Source of the DNA: Meghimatium bilineatum
Lineage: Eukaryota; Mollusca; Gastropoda; Stylommatophora; Philomycidae
NCBI GenBank assembly: GCA_034231615.1
Contig: CM067310.1
Span: 5,160,510-5,224,509 of the forward strand
Reading direction: 5' to 3'
Length of the DNA: 64,000 nt
This document shows, in pieces, positions 32,840 through 42,744 of the stretch (positions are counted from its first letter, which is position 1; each line of letters begins with the position of its first letter). The notes beneath the pieces are model-generated. The model was not told the origin of the DNA, searched no databases, and saw nothing but the letters and a program-made list of their open reading frames with translations. The position numbers and the translations under genes are program-made.

Positions 32840-33140
32840 TAGTTGAAGGTATATTCGATCGTATGTGAGAAGTTAGTTGAAGGTATACTCGATCCTATGT
32901 GAGATGTTAATTGATAATTGAAGGTATACACGATCGTATGAGAGATGTTAATTGATAATTGAAGGTATACACGATCGTATGAGAGATGTTAATTGAAGGT
33001 ATACACGATCGTATGTGAGATATTAATTGAAGGTATACACGATCATATGTGATATGTTAGTTGAAGGTATACACGATCGTATGTGAGAAGGTAGTTGAAG
33101 GTATACACGATCGTATGTGAGAAGTTAGTTGAATAATGTA
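32840..33140 (+). repeat. minisatellite (GAAGGTATACACGATCGTAT)
   Basis: About nine copies of GAAGGTATACACGATCGTAT plus GTGAGATGTTAGTT. Two adjacent units carry an extra TTGATAA segment. Confidence 0.94.
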
Positions 33141-33239
33141 AAAGATGTATGATAATGGAGGAAGATGGGAACGGAACGCTGTCCCAAGGGAGCTGAGTAT
33201 TTGTCATCTAGCACGCTATCTCATAAATAATAAAAATGT

Positions 33240-33645
33240 CCTCTGGTGTCTCGGCTAAATGAAATGTCATAATCTCCTTGCAAATGTCATCTAAACTTGA
33301 ATGTCCTATAAAATTTAATATAACATTAATTGTCTACACCACATGTCCTCTAACATTAAATGTCACTTAACATGTCATCTAAAACTAAATGTCATACCAC
33401 ATGACATCTCACACTACATGTTAATACCACATGTTTAACATTAAATGTCCTCTCATCCGCCCACTAACAATTAATATGTCCTCTTGCATGGTCTATAACA
33501 TCAAATCATAACATATATCCTGTAATATTAAATGTCCCCTCATATGTCCTTTAACACTAAATGTTTACTCTCATGTCCCCTAACATAAATAGCCCATATA
33601 CATGTCCCCGTAATACTAAATGTCCTCTAACAATGTCTTCTTATA
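33240..33645 (+). repeat. degenerate ~22-bp repeat (CTAACATTAAATGTCC)
   Basis: Poorly conserved copies of ACATGTCCTCTAACATTAAA plus TGTC over about 400 bp. The same motif reappears briefly at 37200-37255. Confidence 0.8.
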
Positions 33646-33648
33646 TTA

Positions 33649-34135
33649 CTAGGTCCAGATTTAGACCTGATAGGACCCTAAGCTATTTGAGATATGGGGG
33701 CCTAAGCTATTTGAGATATGTGGGCCCTAAGCTATTTGAGATATGGGGCCCTAAGCTATTTGAGATATGGGGGCCCTAAGCTATTTGAGATATGGGGCCC
33801 TAAGCTATTTGAGATATGGGGGCCCTAAGCTATTTGAGATATGGGGGCCCTAAGCTATTTGAGATATGGGGCCCTAAGCTATTTGAGATATGGGGGCCCT
33901 AAGCTATTTGAGATATGGGGGCCCTAAGCTATTTGAGATATGGGGGCCCTAAGCTATTTGAGATATGGGGACCCTAAGCTATTTGAGATATGGGGGCCTA
34001 AGCTATTTGAGATATGGGGCCCTTTAACGTTCTAGAATATATAGATAATGAGATTTTTTTCATGGGGGGGGTGTCCTCAAGACAGTGGGGGTCCTAAGCT
34101 ATAGCTTGTTTAGCCTATAGGTAAATCTGGCACTA
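33649..34135 (+). mobile_element. hAT-like MITE swollen by an internal 25-bp tandem array
   Basis: The left end CTAGGTCCAGATTTAGACC and right end GGTAAATCTGGCACTAC form an imperfect TIR pair matching the MITEs at 2651 and 36152. Between them 14 copies of a 25-bp unit (CCCTAAGCTATTTGAGATAT plus GGGGG) occupy about 33675-34022. The 36152 copy has two such units and the 2651 copy one. No 8-bp target duplication was found at the present edges. Confidence 0.85.
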
Positions 34136-34159
34136 CGTACTACAACTAATCTCAATTCT

Positions 34160-34975
34160 TGCCCGTGAAAATGGTATACAAAATGGTATAAAAATGCTAT
34201 ACAAAATGGTATACAAAATGGTATAAAAATGGTATACAAAATGGTATAAAATTGGTATACAAAATGGTATAAAAATGGTATACAAAATGGTATAAAAATG
34301 GTATACAAAATGAATACAAAAATGGTATACAAAATGATATACAAAATGGTATAAAAATGGTATACAGATTGGTATTAAAAATGGTATAAAAATGGTATAA
34401 AAATGGTATAAAAATGGTATAAAAATGGTATACAAAATGGTATAAAATTGGTATAAAAATGGTATAAAAATGGTATAAAAATGGTATAAAAATGGTATAA
34501 AAATTGTATAAAAATGGTATAAAAATGGTATAAAAATGGTATACAAAATGGTATAAAAATGGTATAAAAATGGTATACAAAATGGTATAAAAATGGTATA
34601 AAAATGGTATAAAAATGGTATAAAATGGTATAAAAATGGTATAAAAATGGTATACAAAATGGTATAAAAATGGTATAAAATTGGTATACAAAATGGTATA
34701 AAAATGGTATAAAAATGGTATACAAAATGGTATAAAAATGGTATAAAAATGGTATAAAAATGGTATAAAAATGGTATAAAAATGGTATAAAAATGGTATA
34801 CAAAATGGTATAAAATTGGTATACAAAATGGTATAAAAATGGTATAAAATTGGTATACAAAATGGTATAAAAATGGTATAAAAATGGTATAAAAATGGTA
34901 TAAAAATGGTATACAAAATGGTATAAAATTGGTATACAAAATGGTATAAAAATGGTATACAAAATACAATTAATA
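34160..34975 (+). repeat. 12-bp minisatellite (ATGGTATAAAAA / ATGGTATACAAA)
   Basis: About 68 copies of a 12-bp unit in two forms, TATAAAAATGG and TATACAAAATGG. Because 12 is a multiple of three, three minus-strand frames of about 240-280 codons rich in FYTI/YHF appear; these are artefacts. Most units contain TATAAAA, but nothing suggests promoter use. Confidence 0.97.
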
Positions 34976-36143
34976 ATATTATTTGTTAATGACCTTCTCA
35001 ATAAAAAAAAATCTACCAAATGAGAAACTAGGTCGGCGTCATATCTTTTCAAGACTCGTGAGAAGAGTTGCTCTAAATGACAACCGCTCCTTCTAAACAT
35101 CCTGTGACATGATCAGCCAGTACCGCTCTCACAACTACAACACGTGCCCCTGAAAGTCTAATTTATGCCTCCTGCCCTCATTAACTTCTATTCTCATTCA
35201 TCTTCCATCTCTCCTCTGCCCAGTTACAGCATCATCATCCTCTGACAACAACACATGTATCCGCGTGCCTGAGATGGAGACATTGACAAAATATGATGGC
35301 GGATACTACAACGTCATTTCCTGTATAGTTCTCTTGCGCGATCAGGTGCAGACGCTGCGCATGCGTCGTGACCGGGAAACCCCGAATCTAGTCGCGATTA
35401 TAATTAGATACATCAGAAACCCTTTCATGTCCTTTTTAATTGGGTTTTGAATAAACAAGAATTGCACGCGGAAACGCATAACCTCTGCCTGGGATAAAGT
35501 TATAAATTAACCTTTTTTCCCCTCACCCTAACCCTCCTTCTTCTGTCGTACAATTTCACATGTGAGTACTTGGGGGCAGACAACTTCGTATATAAATCTT
35601 ATTAGCGAGGGGAAGTGTTTTTGCAACAGAAATACAAAGAATTTCGGGATTATTTTTGGGAAGTTGAAAAGATAATTACGTCGAGGGTTAAATTTCTGTG
35701 ATGTTTCGAGATTAAGAGTTGTAATGAAGGGAAATAAATTGTGCGTGGTCGAAAATGAAGGGAAAACATGAAAACGATATCTTACCAGTCTACGAGTCTA
35801 TGTTTTGTTTTTCTGGTGAGAAATTTTACTGTTCATTAATTTGTAGTGTGTTTTTGTTTCTTGACCCCCTGAAGAAGAAGACTTAACTGGAATAGGAGAT
35901 TGAAGGACTAACCCAGAAGTGGGCTACCGTTGTGGGTCAACAGATGTCATTAAGTTTTTTTTGTTATTTTTTTGGGGGTCAAAAAGATTTGGTGTCGTTC
36001 TTTGGGGCCCAAATAATATTTGGTTCATTACGGAAATCAGTGGCCACAATTTTGGGAATATATTCAACTTTTTAATATGGTGCGCAGTTTCTTACAGCGT
36101 TCGTTACCCTAGAATAAAAAGTCGCAACTTACGCTGCATATGA
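34976..36143. other. unassigned spacer, about 1.2 kb
   Basis: No repeats recognised. The frames 35265-35450 and 35919-36143 have no family signature. A stretch around 35335-35400 is GC-richer (TGCGCATGCGTCGTG). Confidence 0.4.
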
Positions 36144-36151
36144 ATAGCTCT

Positions 36152-36331
36152 CAGGGCTGGATTTAGACTTGATAGGGCCCTAAGCTATTTGAGATATGGG
36201 GGCCCTAAGCTATTTGAGATATGGGTGCCCTTTAACAATTAAGAATACATAGATAGTGAGATAAAAAAAAATTGCGGGGAAGGTGGGGCCCACAGCTATA
36301 GTTTGTTTAGCTTAAAGTAAATCCGGCACCG
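36152..36331 (+). mobile_element. hAT-like MITE, 180 bp, perfect 8-bp target duplication
   Basis: It starts CAGGGCTGGATTTA and ends TAAATCCGGCACCG, an inverted pair with two or three mismatches, flanked by ATAGCTCT on both sides (36144-36151 and 36332-36339). The interior carries two copies of the 25-bp CTAAGCTATTTGAGATATGG unit and a GTTTGTTTAGCTTAAAG subterminal segment shared with 2651 and 33649. The crisp duplication makes it a young or well-kept insertion. Confidence 0.92.
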
Positions 36332-36339
36332 ATAGCTCT

Positions 36340-36920
36340 GTACGCAACACATTGAGTGTTCCCCCCCCCACCTAGAGTCGAGAGGGGGGAGACGATGGGG
36401 GGGGGGGCTCTTAGTGTGTAGCGCGAAGATGGTTTGATACGGCGGTATATGCGTCCTTATCAAAATTTCGTTTCGTTAAACAATGTAATTATTTTTTTCT
36501 TTGAAAATGTGCTCACTGGTTTCTGTAATGAGCCAAGTATTTTCTGCGGAATGCGAATATAGTAAATTTATAACACGCTGGCGAGCCAGAAAAATAGAAT
36601 TGACGGGCCGAATCGGATCCACGGGTCGTTGTTCTTCAGCAATTTATGTAAACGTCACTGAATATCAGAGGTACATGTGGCAACAATATTCGTAGAGATA
36701 AACCCAGGCCCGTTGATTAAAGGGGGAGGAACAATGAGGGGCTCAAATACCCCATCTCCTGATTAGGAGAATATAAAGAAATAAGAAACAAATACAATGA
36801 ACAGTAAACAGCATTGAGAGACGAATTGAGGCGTTTGAAAATAAATACGGTAGACGTGTATGGGGTATCTGTTACAGAGAAAATACATAAGAACGACTTG
36901 TTTATGCATGATAGAATTAA
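36340..36920. other. spacer with C/G homopolymer runs
   Basis: C9 at 36361-36369 and G10 around 36399-36408. The segment AAATTTCGTTTCGTTAAACA (36464-36483) recurs at 55183-55202. No gene recognised. Confidence 0.4.
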
Positions 36921-36924
36921 TGTA

Positions 36925-37197
36925 CATAAATAAAGTAAAGAACCCATATCATTTATTAATGCTGTAGGGGTGTGAGATGTTAGCGATCTCACATTTCAGT
37001 GGCTCTGCAAATGAGGGCGGTAGCCATCTCCTCTACCTCGCAGTCTTTACCTCCCGGATTAATCCGGTACCCATTTAAGGCTGGGTCGACCTGAGAGCCG
37101 TTGCGATCTAATACACATTTCCGCCTCAACTGGGGAATGAACCCAGCACCACTCATATGCGAAGCCAGTGCGCTAACCACTGCGATACGCGGCTCAC
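36925..37197 (-). mobile_element. tRNA-derived SINE, full-length copy
   Basis: On the minus strand the head GCCGCGTATCGCAGTGGTTA has a polymerase III A box (ATCGCAGTGG), and GGGTTCATTCCCCAG about 30 bp on is a B-box match. The tRNA-unrelated body has GGTCGACCCAGCCTTAAATG, ACCGGATTAATCCGGGA (palindromic core), GAGATGGCTACCGCCCTCAT and ACATCTCACACCCCTAC. It ends AATAAATGATATGGGTT followed by a short T/A-rich tail. Other copies: 45232 (plus), 47008 (plus), 57781 (minus). Confidence 0.85.
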
Positions 37198-37309
37198 ATA
37201 AAACTAAATGTCCCCTAACATTAAATGTCCATATACATGTCCCGTAAAACTCCTTGTGCATGAATTAATGTAGTAGCGGGTCAACAAGAACTACTGTTAA
37301 CATTTCGTG

Positions 37310-37447
37310 AACAAGAACTTCCCAATTAGTTCTACAAGGTACGTGGAGGGCGGAAGAAGACGAGGTGGAAAGAAGGAGAGCACATTGCTGGATAATATCA
37401 AGTAGTGGACAGGATCTGAAATGTACACACTCCTAAGGATGGTAGAG
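37310..37447 (+). pseudogene. RT C-terminal scrap, frameshifted
   Basis: One frame gives a VLQGTW basic block, another gives LLDNIK-stop-WTGSEMYTLLRMVEL, which is the DNIKEWTG block of non-LTR RT termini. It runs directly into the inverted short repeat at 37448. Confidence 0.6.
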
Positions 37448-37735
37448 CTTCTTCTTCTTCTTCTGCGTTCGTTCTCAAACTCCTGCAGATTAGCAGGATG
37501 TAGTCCGGATAACGGAATGCGTTGTATCATTGTTTATAGCATTGATGCGATATCTGCGCCTTTCGGCCTGACACATCCGACTTCAACATGGCTTTAAGTC
37601 ACTGACCTATATGGGATGGGACAGTCAACTCCATCCCATAACCTCCTTAGTCGCCATTTACGACATGCGTGGAAGGTAAACAGTGTTGCTATACTTTGCT
37701 CCCCTTTCGGGCCCCGGCAACAGACGGGCGACTCT
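37448..37735 (-). mobile_element. AAG-tailed short repeat (SINE-like, subfamily 1)
   Basis: The minus strand starts near GTTGCCGGGGCCCGAAAGGG, continues GTCGTAAATGGCGACTAAGG, GGTTATGGGATGGAGT, GATGTGTCAGGCCGAAAGGC, GACTACATCCTGCTAATCTG, and ends GAGTTTGAGAACGAACGCAG followed by (AAG)n. About 285 bp, no coding capacity. Sister copies at 44040, 54772 (plus) and 61797 (minus). It shares its 3' end with subfamily 2. Confidence 0.8.
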
Positions 37736-37739
37736 ACAT

Positions 37740-38180
37740 TCTATTATACAATCTCCGCCTTGGACTATTCGAAGTGTTGCAACCTGCATGACAACCTTTT
37801 CCTTCAACCATTGCATCCACTTTTTCATGACTCCATATAATACATGATACATGACCCTCTGTCACAACAGACGCCATCTTGGGGGTGAGAGTTTCCGAAT
37901 GCACAGCAGTCCAGCAGAGCGGAAGGGCAAACAGGCGACAATAAGGTAAACATTCGCGTTTACAAACTCGATGATTGCCACTTTGGATTCCGGTCAAATC
38001 AAGATGGAAAGAGTGCATGGAATTGAGAGGAAGATGACATGTCTGATGTTATATTGAGGATGGGAGGAATATTGTAGTACAGAATGAAGGAACGCATCAA
38101 TCCCTGGACCTCACGGTATCTACATGTCACTCTTTGTCACTCACATTTTGTTTCTTATACCCTGATATTTCTGTTACTGA
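37740..38180. other. unassigned spacer
   Basis: No repeat or gene recognised. The overlapping frames at 37734-38018 have no family signature. Confidence 0.4.
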
Positions 38181-38184
38181 CAGC

Positions 38185-38710
38185 AAAATGGAAGCTTTAA
38201 GAAAAGGGGCACTTTGAAAGGGAATACTGTTGAAAGAGGACACTTGAAAAGGGAATACTGTTGAAAGATGACACTTGAAAAGGGAATACTGTTGAAAGAG
38301 GATATTTGAAAAGGGACAGTATTAAAAGGAGATACATTTGAATGAGGACACTGTTGAATGAGGACACTGTTGAATTAGGACACTGTTGAAAGACAACTGT
38401 TGAAAACGGATACTGTTGAAAGAGGACATGGTTGAAAGGGGACCCAATTAAAATGGGACACTGTTGAAACGGGACTGATCGAAAAGGGACACTATTTAAA
38501 GGGGATACTGTTGGAAGTGTCACAGTTGAAAATGACACTGTTGAAAGGGGTTGTTGAATAGTGACTCATTTGAAAAGGGATACTGTTGAAACGGGGCACA
38601 GTTTAAAAATGGAAACGTTTGAAAACGGAAATTTTTGACACGGAACTGTTTAAAAGGGACACTGTTGAAAATTGACACGTTGAAAAGTGATACTGTTGTA
38701 AAGGGAAACT
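38185..38710 (+). repeat. degenerate ~20-bp repeat (GAAAGGGGACACTGTT)
   Basis: About 25 diverged copies of a GTTGAAAGGGGACACTGTTG-like unit of variable length (17-22 bp). Confidence 0.88.
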
Positions 38711-39001
38711 CCTAGGTGGCAGGGGATATTGGGTAGGCCATTAATGTACCAGGGAATATTACGTGAGCCATCACTTTACCAGGGAATACTAGGTGGGCAT
38801 TCACTATACCAGGGAATACTAGGTGGGCAATCACTGTACCAGGGAATACTAGGTGGGCAATCACTGTACCAGGGAATACTAGGAGGGTCATCACTCTACC
38901 AGGATATACTAGGTTGGTAATCACTCTGCCAGTGAATACTAGGTGCACAAATACTGTACCAAGGAATACTAGATGCGCAATCACTGTACCAGGGTATACT
39001 A
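38711..39001 (+). repeat. 30-bp minisatellite (ACCAGGGAATACTAGGTGGG), left part
   Basis: About ten copies of a 30-bp unit, ACCAGGGAATACTAGGTGGG then CAATCACTGT. The array is interrupted after TACTA (39001) by the transposon and resumes at 41246 with TAGATGCGCAATCACTGTA. Confidence 0.95.
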
Positions 39002-39232
39002 TAGTGCGTTAATCAATAGTTGTCCACGGATATTGTCTATTATCTCCGTAATTACTGAGCGTATCGACTCTATATTTTACATGAGTGTATTATTTCATAA
39101 CCACGTTAATGATTTATGATTAATTATTATCTAGATAGAACGGATTTATGATTAATTATTATATAGATAGAACGGATTTATGATTAATTATTATATAGAT
39201 AGAACGGATTTATCATAGCAGTCGCTATAAAT
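39002..39232 (+). repeat. left terminal inverted repeat of the transposon
   Basis: Matches the right TIR through landmarks AATAGTTGTCCAC, GTAATTACTGAGCGTAT, CATAACCAC, GATTTATGATTA and GGATTTATCATAGCAG. It is longer than the right TIR because a 32-bp segment (GATTTATGATTAATTATTAT then CTAGATAGAACG) occurs three times in tandem (39110-39209). Confidence 0.88.
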
Positions 39233-39548
39233 GTCATATTTAAGGTAGCAATTCTTGTTTGTTGATGGACAAAAAAAATAGACAGAGTACAGTACCATTT
39301 GTGTTTCAACCACTTGTTCTGTGTTTCATTTTACACGGTCAGTTGATATCGGTAAGAAACACGTGAAATACTAAGTAGCGCAGGGTTGTTTTTTTTTCAG
39401 TTATAAATTAAAATCATAGCTAAACGTCAGTTTTCTCACAGGGGTATCTCATATTCGACGTGTTTTTATTGTGATGTATTCAACATGCCATGTTTGTGTA
39501 AATTATTACAGTGTATTATAAAGTAGTATTTACAACTAGAATACAACC

Positions 39549-40782
39549 ATGTCTTTGAAAGTTAAATTCGTTTCATTAAAAAGTATAGCTATTAGATTGT
39601 GCAAATATTTTTCACAAGAAGCGCGACGTGGTACACTATTTCATAGTATTTCTAAGCCCTCAGAAAGAACACAGCACGCCATAGGTATAGACTACAAAAT
39701 ACTATCATAGTAGTTACGAGAAGATAACCAAAAAAAAAAAAAAAAAAAGAAGAAACGAGAGGAAGAAGAAATGTTGTAGATAGAATGTTCGATGAAGAAA
39801 TTATTAAGAGAGCAATTCATAGACTTTTGGATTTCAAAGAAGCAGTGTCAATAAAGACATTAAAAACATATCTAGAAAAGAACGACATTCACATTCCGAA
39901 AACTATATTATGGAGATCTGTAAGGGGTTCTGGATTTACATTTTGCAAATATACATGTGGCAGAAGCGTTATTTGTGAGAAACCTCATTTAGTAAATATC
40001 ACAAGTAAATATTTGAGACAAATTAAGGAGATGTGTAAAGAAACTTATAATATTGTATATGTAGATTAAATATGGATAAACGCTCACCAAACTAATGAAA
40101 AAGAATGCCAATCTGTAGATGGAGCTATTAAGAGATGTGTACCGAGCAGTAAAGGTCAAAGATTAATAATGGCACATACAGGTAGCAGACAAAATGGTCT
40201 TTTGAAGAATGGTGAACTAATTTTCATTTCCAAATCTACCGATAATCGAGACTATCATGATGAGATGAATGGTCATATATTTAGAGAGTAGACAGAGAAG
40301 ACTCTACTTCCCTCATTAGATAGACCCTTCTGTCTGGTTACGGACAACGCTTCCTACCACAATGTTGTTGCATGTGAAGATAAGATCCCTACACCCTCAT
40401 CTACTAAGGAAGACATTAAAATATGGCTTGAAAAGAAAATATTTCATTTACTGAACTGCACTTGAAACCTGAGTTGCTGATGTTGGTAAAGAATTCACAC
40501 AGAGCGAAGACTTTCCACATTGATAAAGTTATAGAGGAGCATGGACATAGATGTATAAGACTGCCGCCGTATCATTCACATTTAAATCCAATAACATTTG
40601 TTTGGGCTAAAATTAAAGGAGCTGTGGCAATGGAAAATAAAACCTTAAAACTTATTGATGTTCATAAAATGGCATATTCTATGCTCTCCGACATTAACAA
40701 AGAATTCTGGATTAAATGCAAGGACTATATATTGAAAGTGGAAGAAAATGGTTCGTTGAAGATTTCGGAAAAACGACATTAG
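39549..40782 (+). pseudogene. DDE transposase pseudogene (Tc1/mariner-like)
   Basis: The N-terminal part from ATG 39549 reads MSLKVKFVSLKSIAIRLCKY and later RTQHAIGIDYKIL, a helix-turn-helix typical of these transposases. A poly-A tract (39729-39748) precedes a frame change. The next frame (from about 39785) carries FDEEIIKRAIHRLLDF, EKPHLVNITSKYLRQI and IVYVD, where D is the first catalytic Asp. A TAA replaces the expected Glu codon right after it (40069-40071), followed by IWINAHQTNEK. Further on are DYHDEMNGHIF, an in-frame TAG, and LVTDNASYHNVV with the second Asp. After a likely one-base deletion near 40447 the frame continues KPELLMLVK, RLPPYHSHLNPITFVWAKIKG and a Lys-rich end. The third acidic residue expected in the NPIE block is Thr. 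Intact relatives have about 350-400 residues. Confidence 0.88.
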
Positions 40783-41074
40783 TACTGAGAGTGATCATAC
40801 TAGGACAAATATGACGATGACGACGGTAAGTACATTGTTCGTTGTTGTTTATTTTAAATCCACTAGTTAGGAATTAATAAAAAAAATTTCATAAATGTTT
40901 CACTATTACCTATATATCTCGTTGTATATATTCTCATTGCAACGAAAGAAAAATATTATTCTCGAAATATCTCATTTTTCCCCACGCTATGAAACATGTA
41001 CGGTACGCCTATTCATGCAATTACTGTACAATTTATTTTCCATATACAATAAAATCGTTACTACCAAAAAACGG

Positions 41075-41245
41075 CATTCGTAGCTACTGCTGCGATAAAT
41101 CCAATTAATATAGATAATAAATAATCATAAATCTGTAAAGTGGTTATGAAATGATGCACTCGTGCAAAATATGAAGTCTATACGCTCAGTAATTACAGAG
41201 AAAAATGTAAATATCAGTGGACAACTATTTATGACCGCACTTTTA
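41075..41245 (-). repeat. right terminal inverted repeat of the transposon
   Basis: About 171 bp. The inner boundary is near CATTCGTAGCTACTGCTGCG and the outer end is TATGACCGCACTTTTA. It has a single copy of the 32-bp segment that is triplicated in the left TIR. Confidence 0.88.
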
Positions 41246-41300
41246 TAGATGCGCAATCACTGTATCAGGCACTTTATCAGGCATACCCGCTGATGTGTCT
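41246..41300 (+). repeat. 30-bp minisatellite, right part after the transposon
   Basis: TAGATGCGCAATCACTGTAT then CAGGCACTTTATCAGGCA continues the unit from 38967-38998 and then decays. Confidence 0.85.
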
Positions 41301-42315
41301 GCGGATCACAGTTTAAGTACCACTGACTTGGACCTTCGTTATTCTTCTCTCAGAACGTTATTCTTCATTGGCGTATGAGAAAGAAACATAGAAAGCTATA
41401 AAAATAATAATTTTAAAGATTAAAAACAAGCTACATCAGAAATAAAGAAGTCAGGCATATTGTGCAACAATTCTTGTGGATACATTTGTTTGTGCTTCTT
41501 GGCACCATTAATATAACCGTGGAATCTGAATGTCACATCTTTACTCCGAATCCATTTATTAAGAATTCGCTGGCAGGCATTCCCGCGGTTTTTCTTTTGG
41601 TTTCCCCCCGTGAACACGACCTGGTACTGAGTGAGCACGCCAAACCAACTGAGAGAAACATAACACATAACGTTCAAACTCATAATCTTTGCAGCGAGAA
41701 CGTTTTCCCTGAATCTGGTGTTCCTCTCCAGAAACGGCACGTCACGTGATTGCCACTGACATGCGCAGCGAACTAAACACTCTCTCCCTATCTTATCCAA
41801 TCACCAGATTGAGATGAATTGCGCGTTTTTTAGAAGTGAAAAGACAACGGAGATAAATTGTGTGTTCGTGGAATGATAGAAGAATAAACAGCCATGCTTG
41901 AAAAAGATGATAAAACATTGATGATTCTCCAAACACCCGGTTTGAATAATGTCATAAACACAGCTCGTGACTACAGTTTTCTCTTTAAATGCGGCACGCT
42001 GTCATTTACTTCCCTGACGCTCATTTGGATAAAACGCACCAACATAACGTCACAGATTATGTTAAATGGATTCAGCTTGTGCAAATGGAGTAGATACAGC
42101 ATCCAGGAATTGCCGTTCCTGTCAGGCATATATTAATTCGGAACAGCAAAATTGAGGTTCATCTGAGATCTGGCCTTACAGTCTCTGATAATAATTGTGC
42201 AGACTTGTAAACGAGGAGATAAAAACAAAACAAAAAAACCCACAAAAACATCGGAACATGCGGCAGCTGTTTGTAGACTAACCGTTTAAACGCAAGTGTT
42301 AACGATAAAACCAGC
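41301..42315. other. unassigned spacer, about 1 kb
   Basis: Contains overlapping antisense frames at 41420-41800 (minus, 126 codons) and 41462-41749 (plus), and a plus frame at 41894-42136. None shows a recognisable family, signal or domain. The minus frame is the longest non-repeat frame here but I would not call a gene on length alone. Confidence 0.35.
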
Positions 42316-42319
42316 AATA

Positions 42320-42715
42320 TTAATAAATGTATATCTTATCTAGTGGGAGCAATAACAAATAATTGTATTAAACCTCTTATATAGTGGGAGCAATAACAAA
42401 TAATTGTATTAAACCTCTTATATAGTGGGAGCAATAACAAATAATTGTATTAAACCTCTTATCTAGTGGGAGCAGTAACAAATAATTGTATTAAACCTCT
42501 TATATAGTGGGAGCAATAACAAATAATTGTATTAAACCTCTTATCTAGTGGGAGCAATAACAAATAATTGTATTAAACCTCTTATCTAGTGGGAGCAATA
42601 ACAAATAATTGTATGAAACCTCTTATCTAGTGGGAGCTATAACAAATAATTGTATTAAACCTCTTATCTAGTGGGAGCAGTAACAAATAATTGTACTGAA
42701 TCTTTTATCAAGTAG
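42320..42715 (+). repeat. ~60-bp satellite (GTGGGAGCAATAACAAATAA)
   Basis: About nine copies of TTATATAGTGGGAGCAATAA, then CAAATAATTGTATTAAACCT and C. TATATAGTGG alternates with TATCTAGTGG. The period looks like 41 bp between GTGGGAGC starts in most of the array, so the period needs measuring. Confidence 0.85.
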
Positions 42716-42744
42716 ATATATTAAAGAAACTGTCACGCTATCTG

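Larger units (their letters stand above)
39002..41245 (+). mobile_element. complete Tc1/mariner-superfamily transposon (inactive), 2.24 kb
   Basis: Long imperfect terminal inverted repeats flank a decayed DDE transposase. The outer TIR begins TAGTGCGTTAATCAATAGTT on the left. The right end, reverse-complemented, begins TAAAAGTGCGGTCATAAATA and then AGTTGTCCAC as on the left. TA is present on both sides (39000-39001 and 41246-41247). Removing the element with one TA rejoins the host 30-bp minisatellite in phase, which fixes both ends. TA target choice plus the DDE protein places it in the IS630/Tc1/mariner superfamily. Confidence 0.9.

Noticed and set aside
34133..34969. 278-codon minus-strand frame rich in FYTI
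   Set aside because: A direct consequence of a stop-free 12-bp repeat; three frames of similar length overlap.
34160..34975. Promoter cluster from TATAAA motifs
   Set aside because: The motif is the repeat unit itself, and no initiator, downstream gene or other promoter element was seen.
39785..40069. Intact small gene
   Set aside because: It is the middle part of the transposase pseudogene and ends at a mutation-created TAA directly after the first catalytic Asp.
41420..41800. 126-codon minus frame as a host gene
   Set aside because: No recognisable domain, an equally long antisense frame overlaps it, and no splice or promoter signal supports it.
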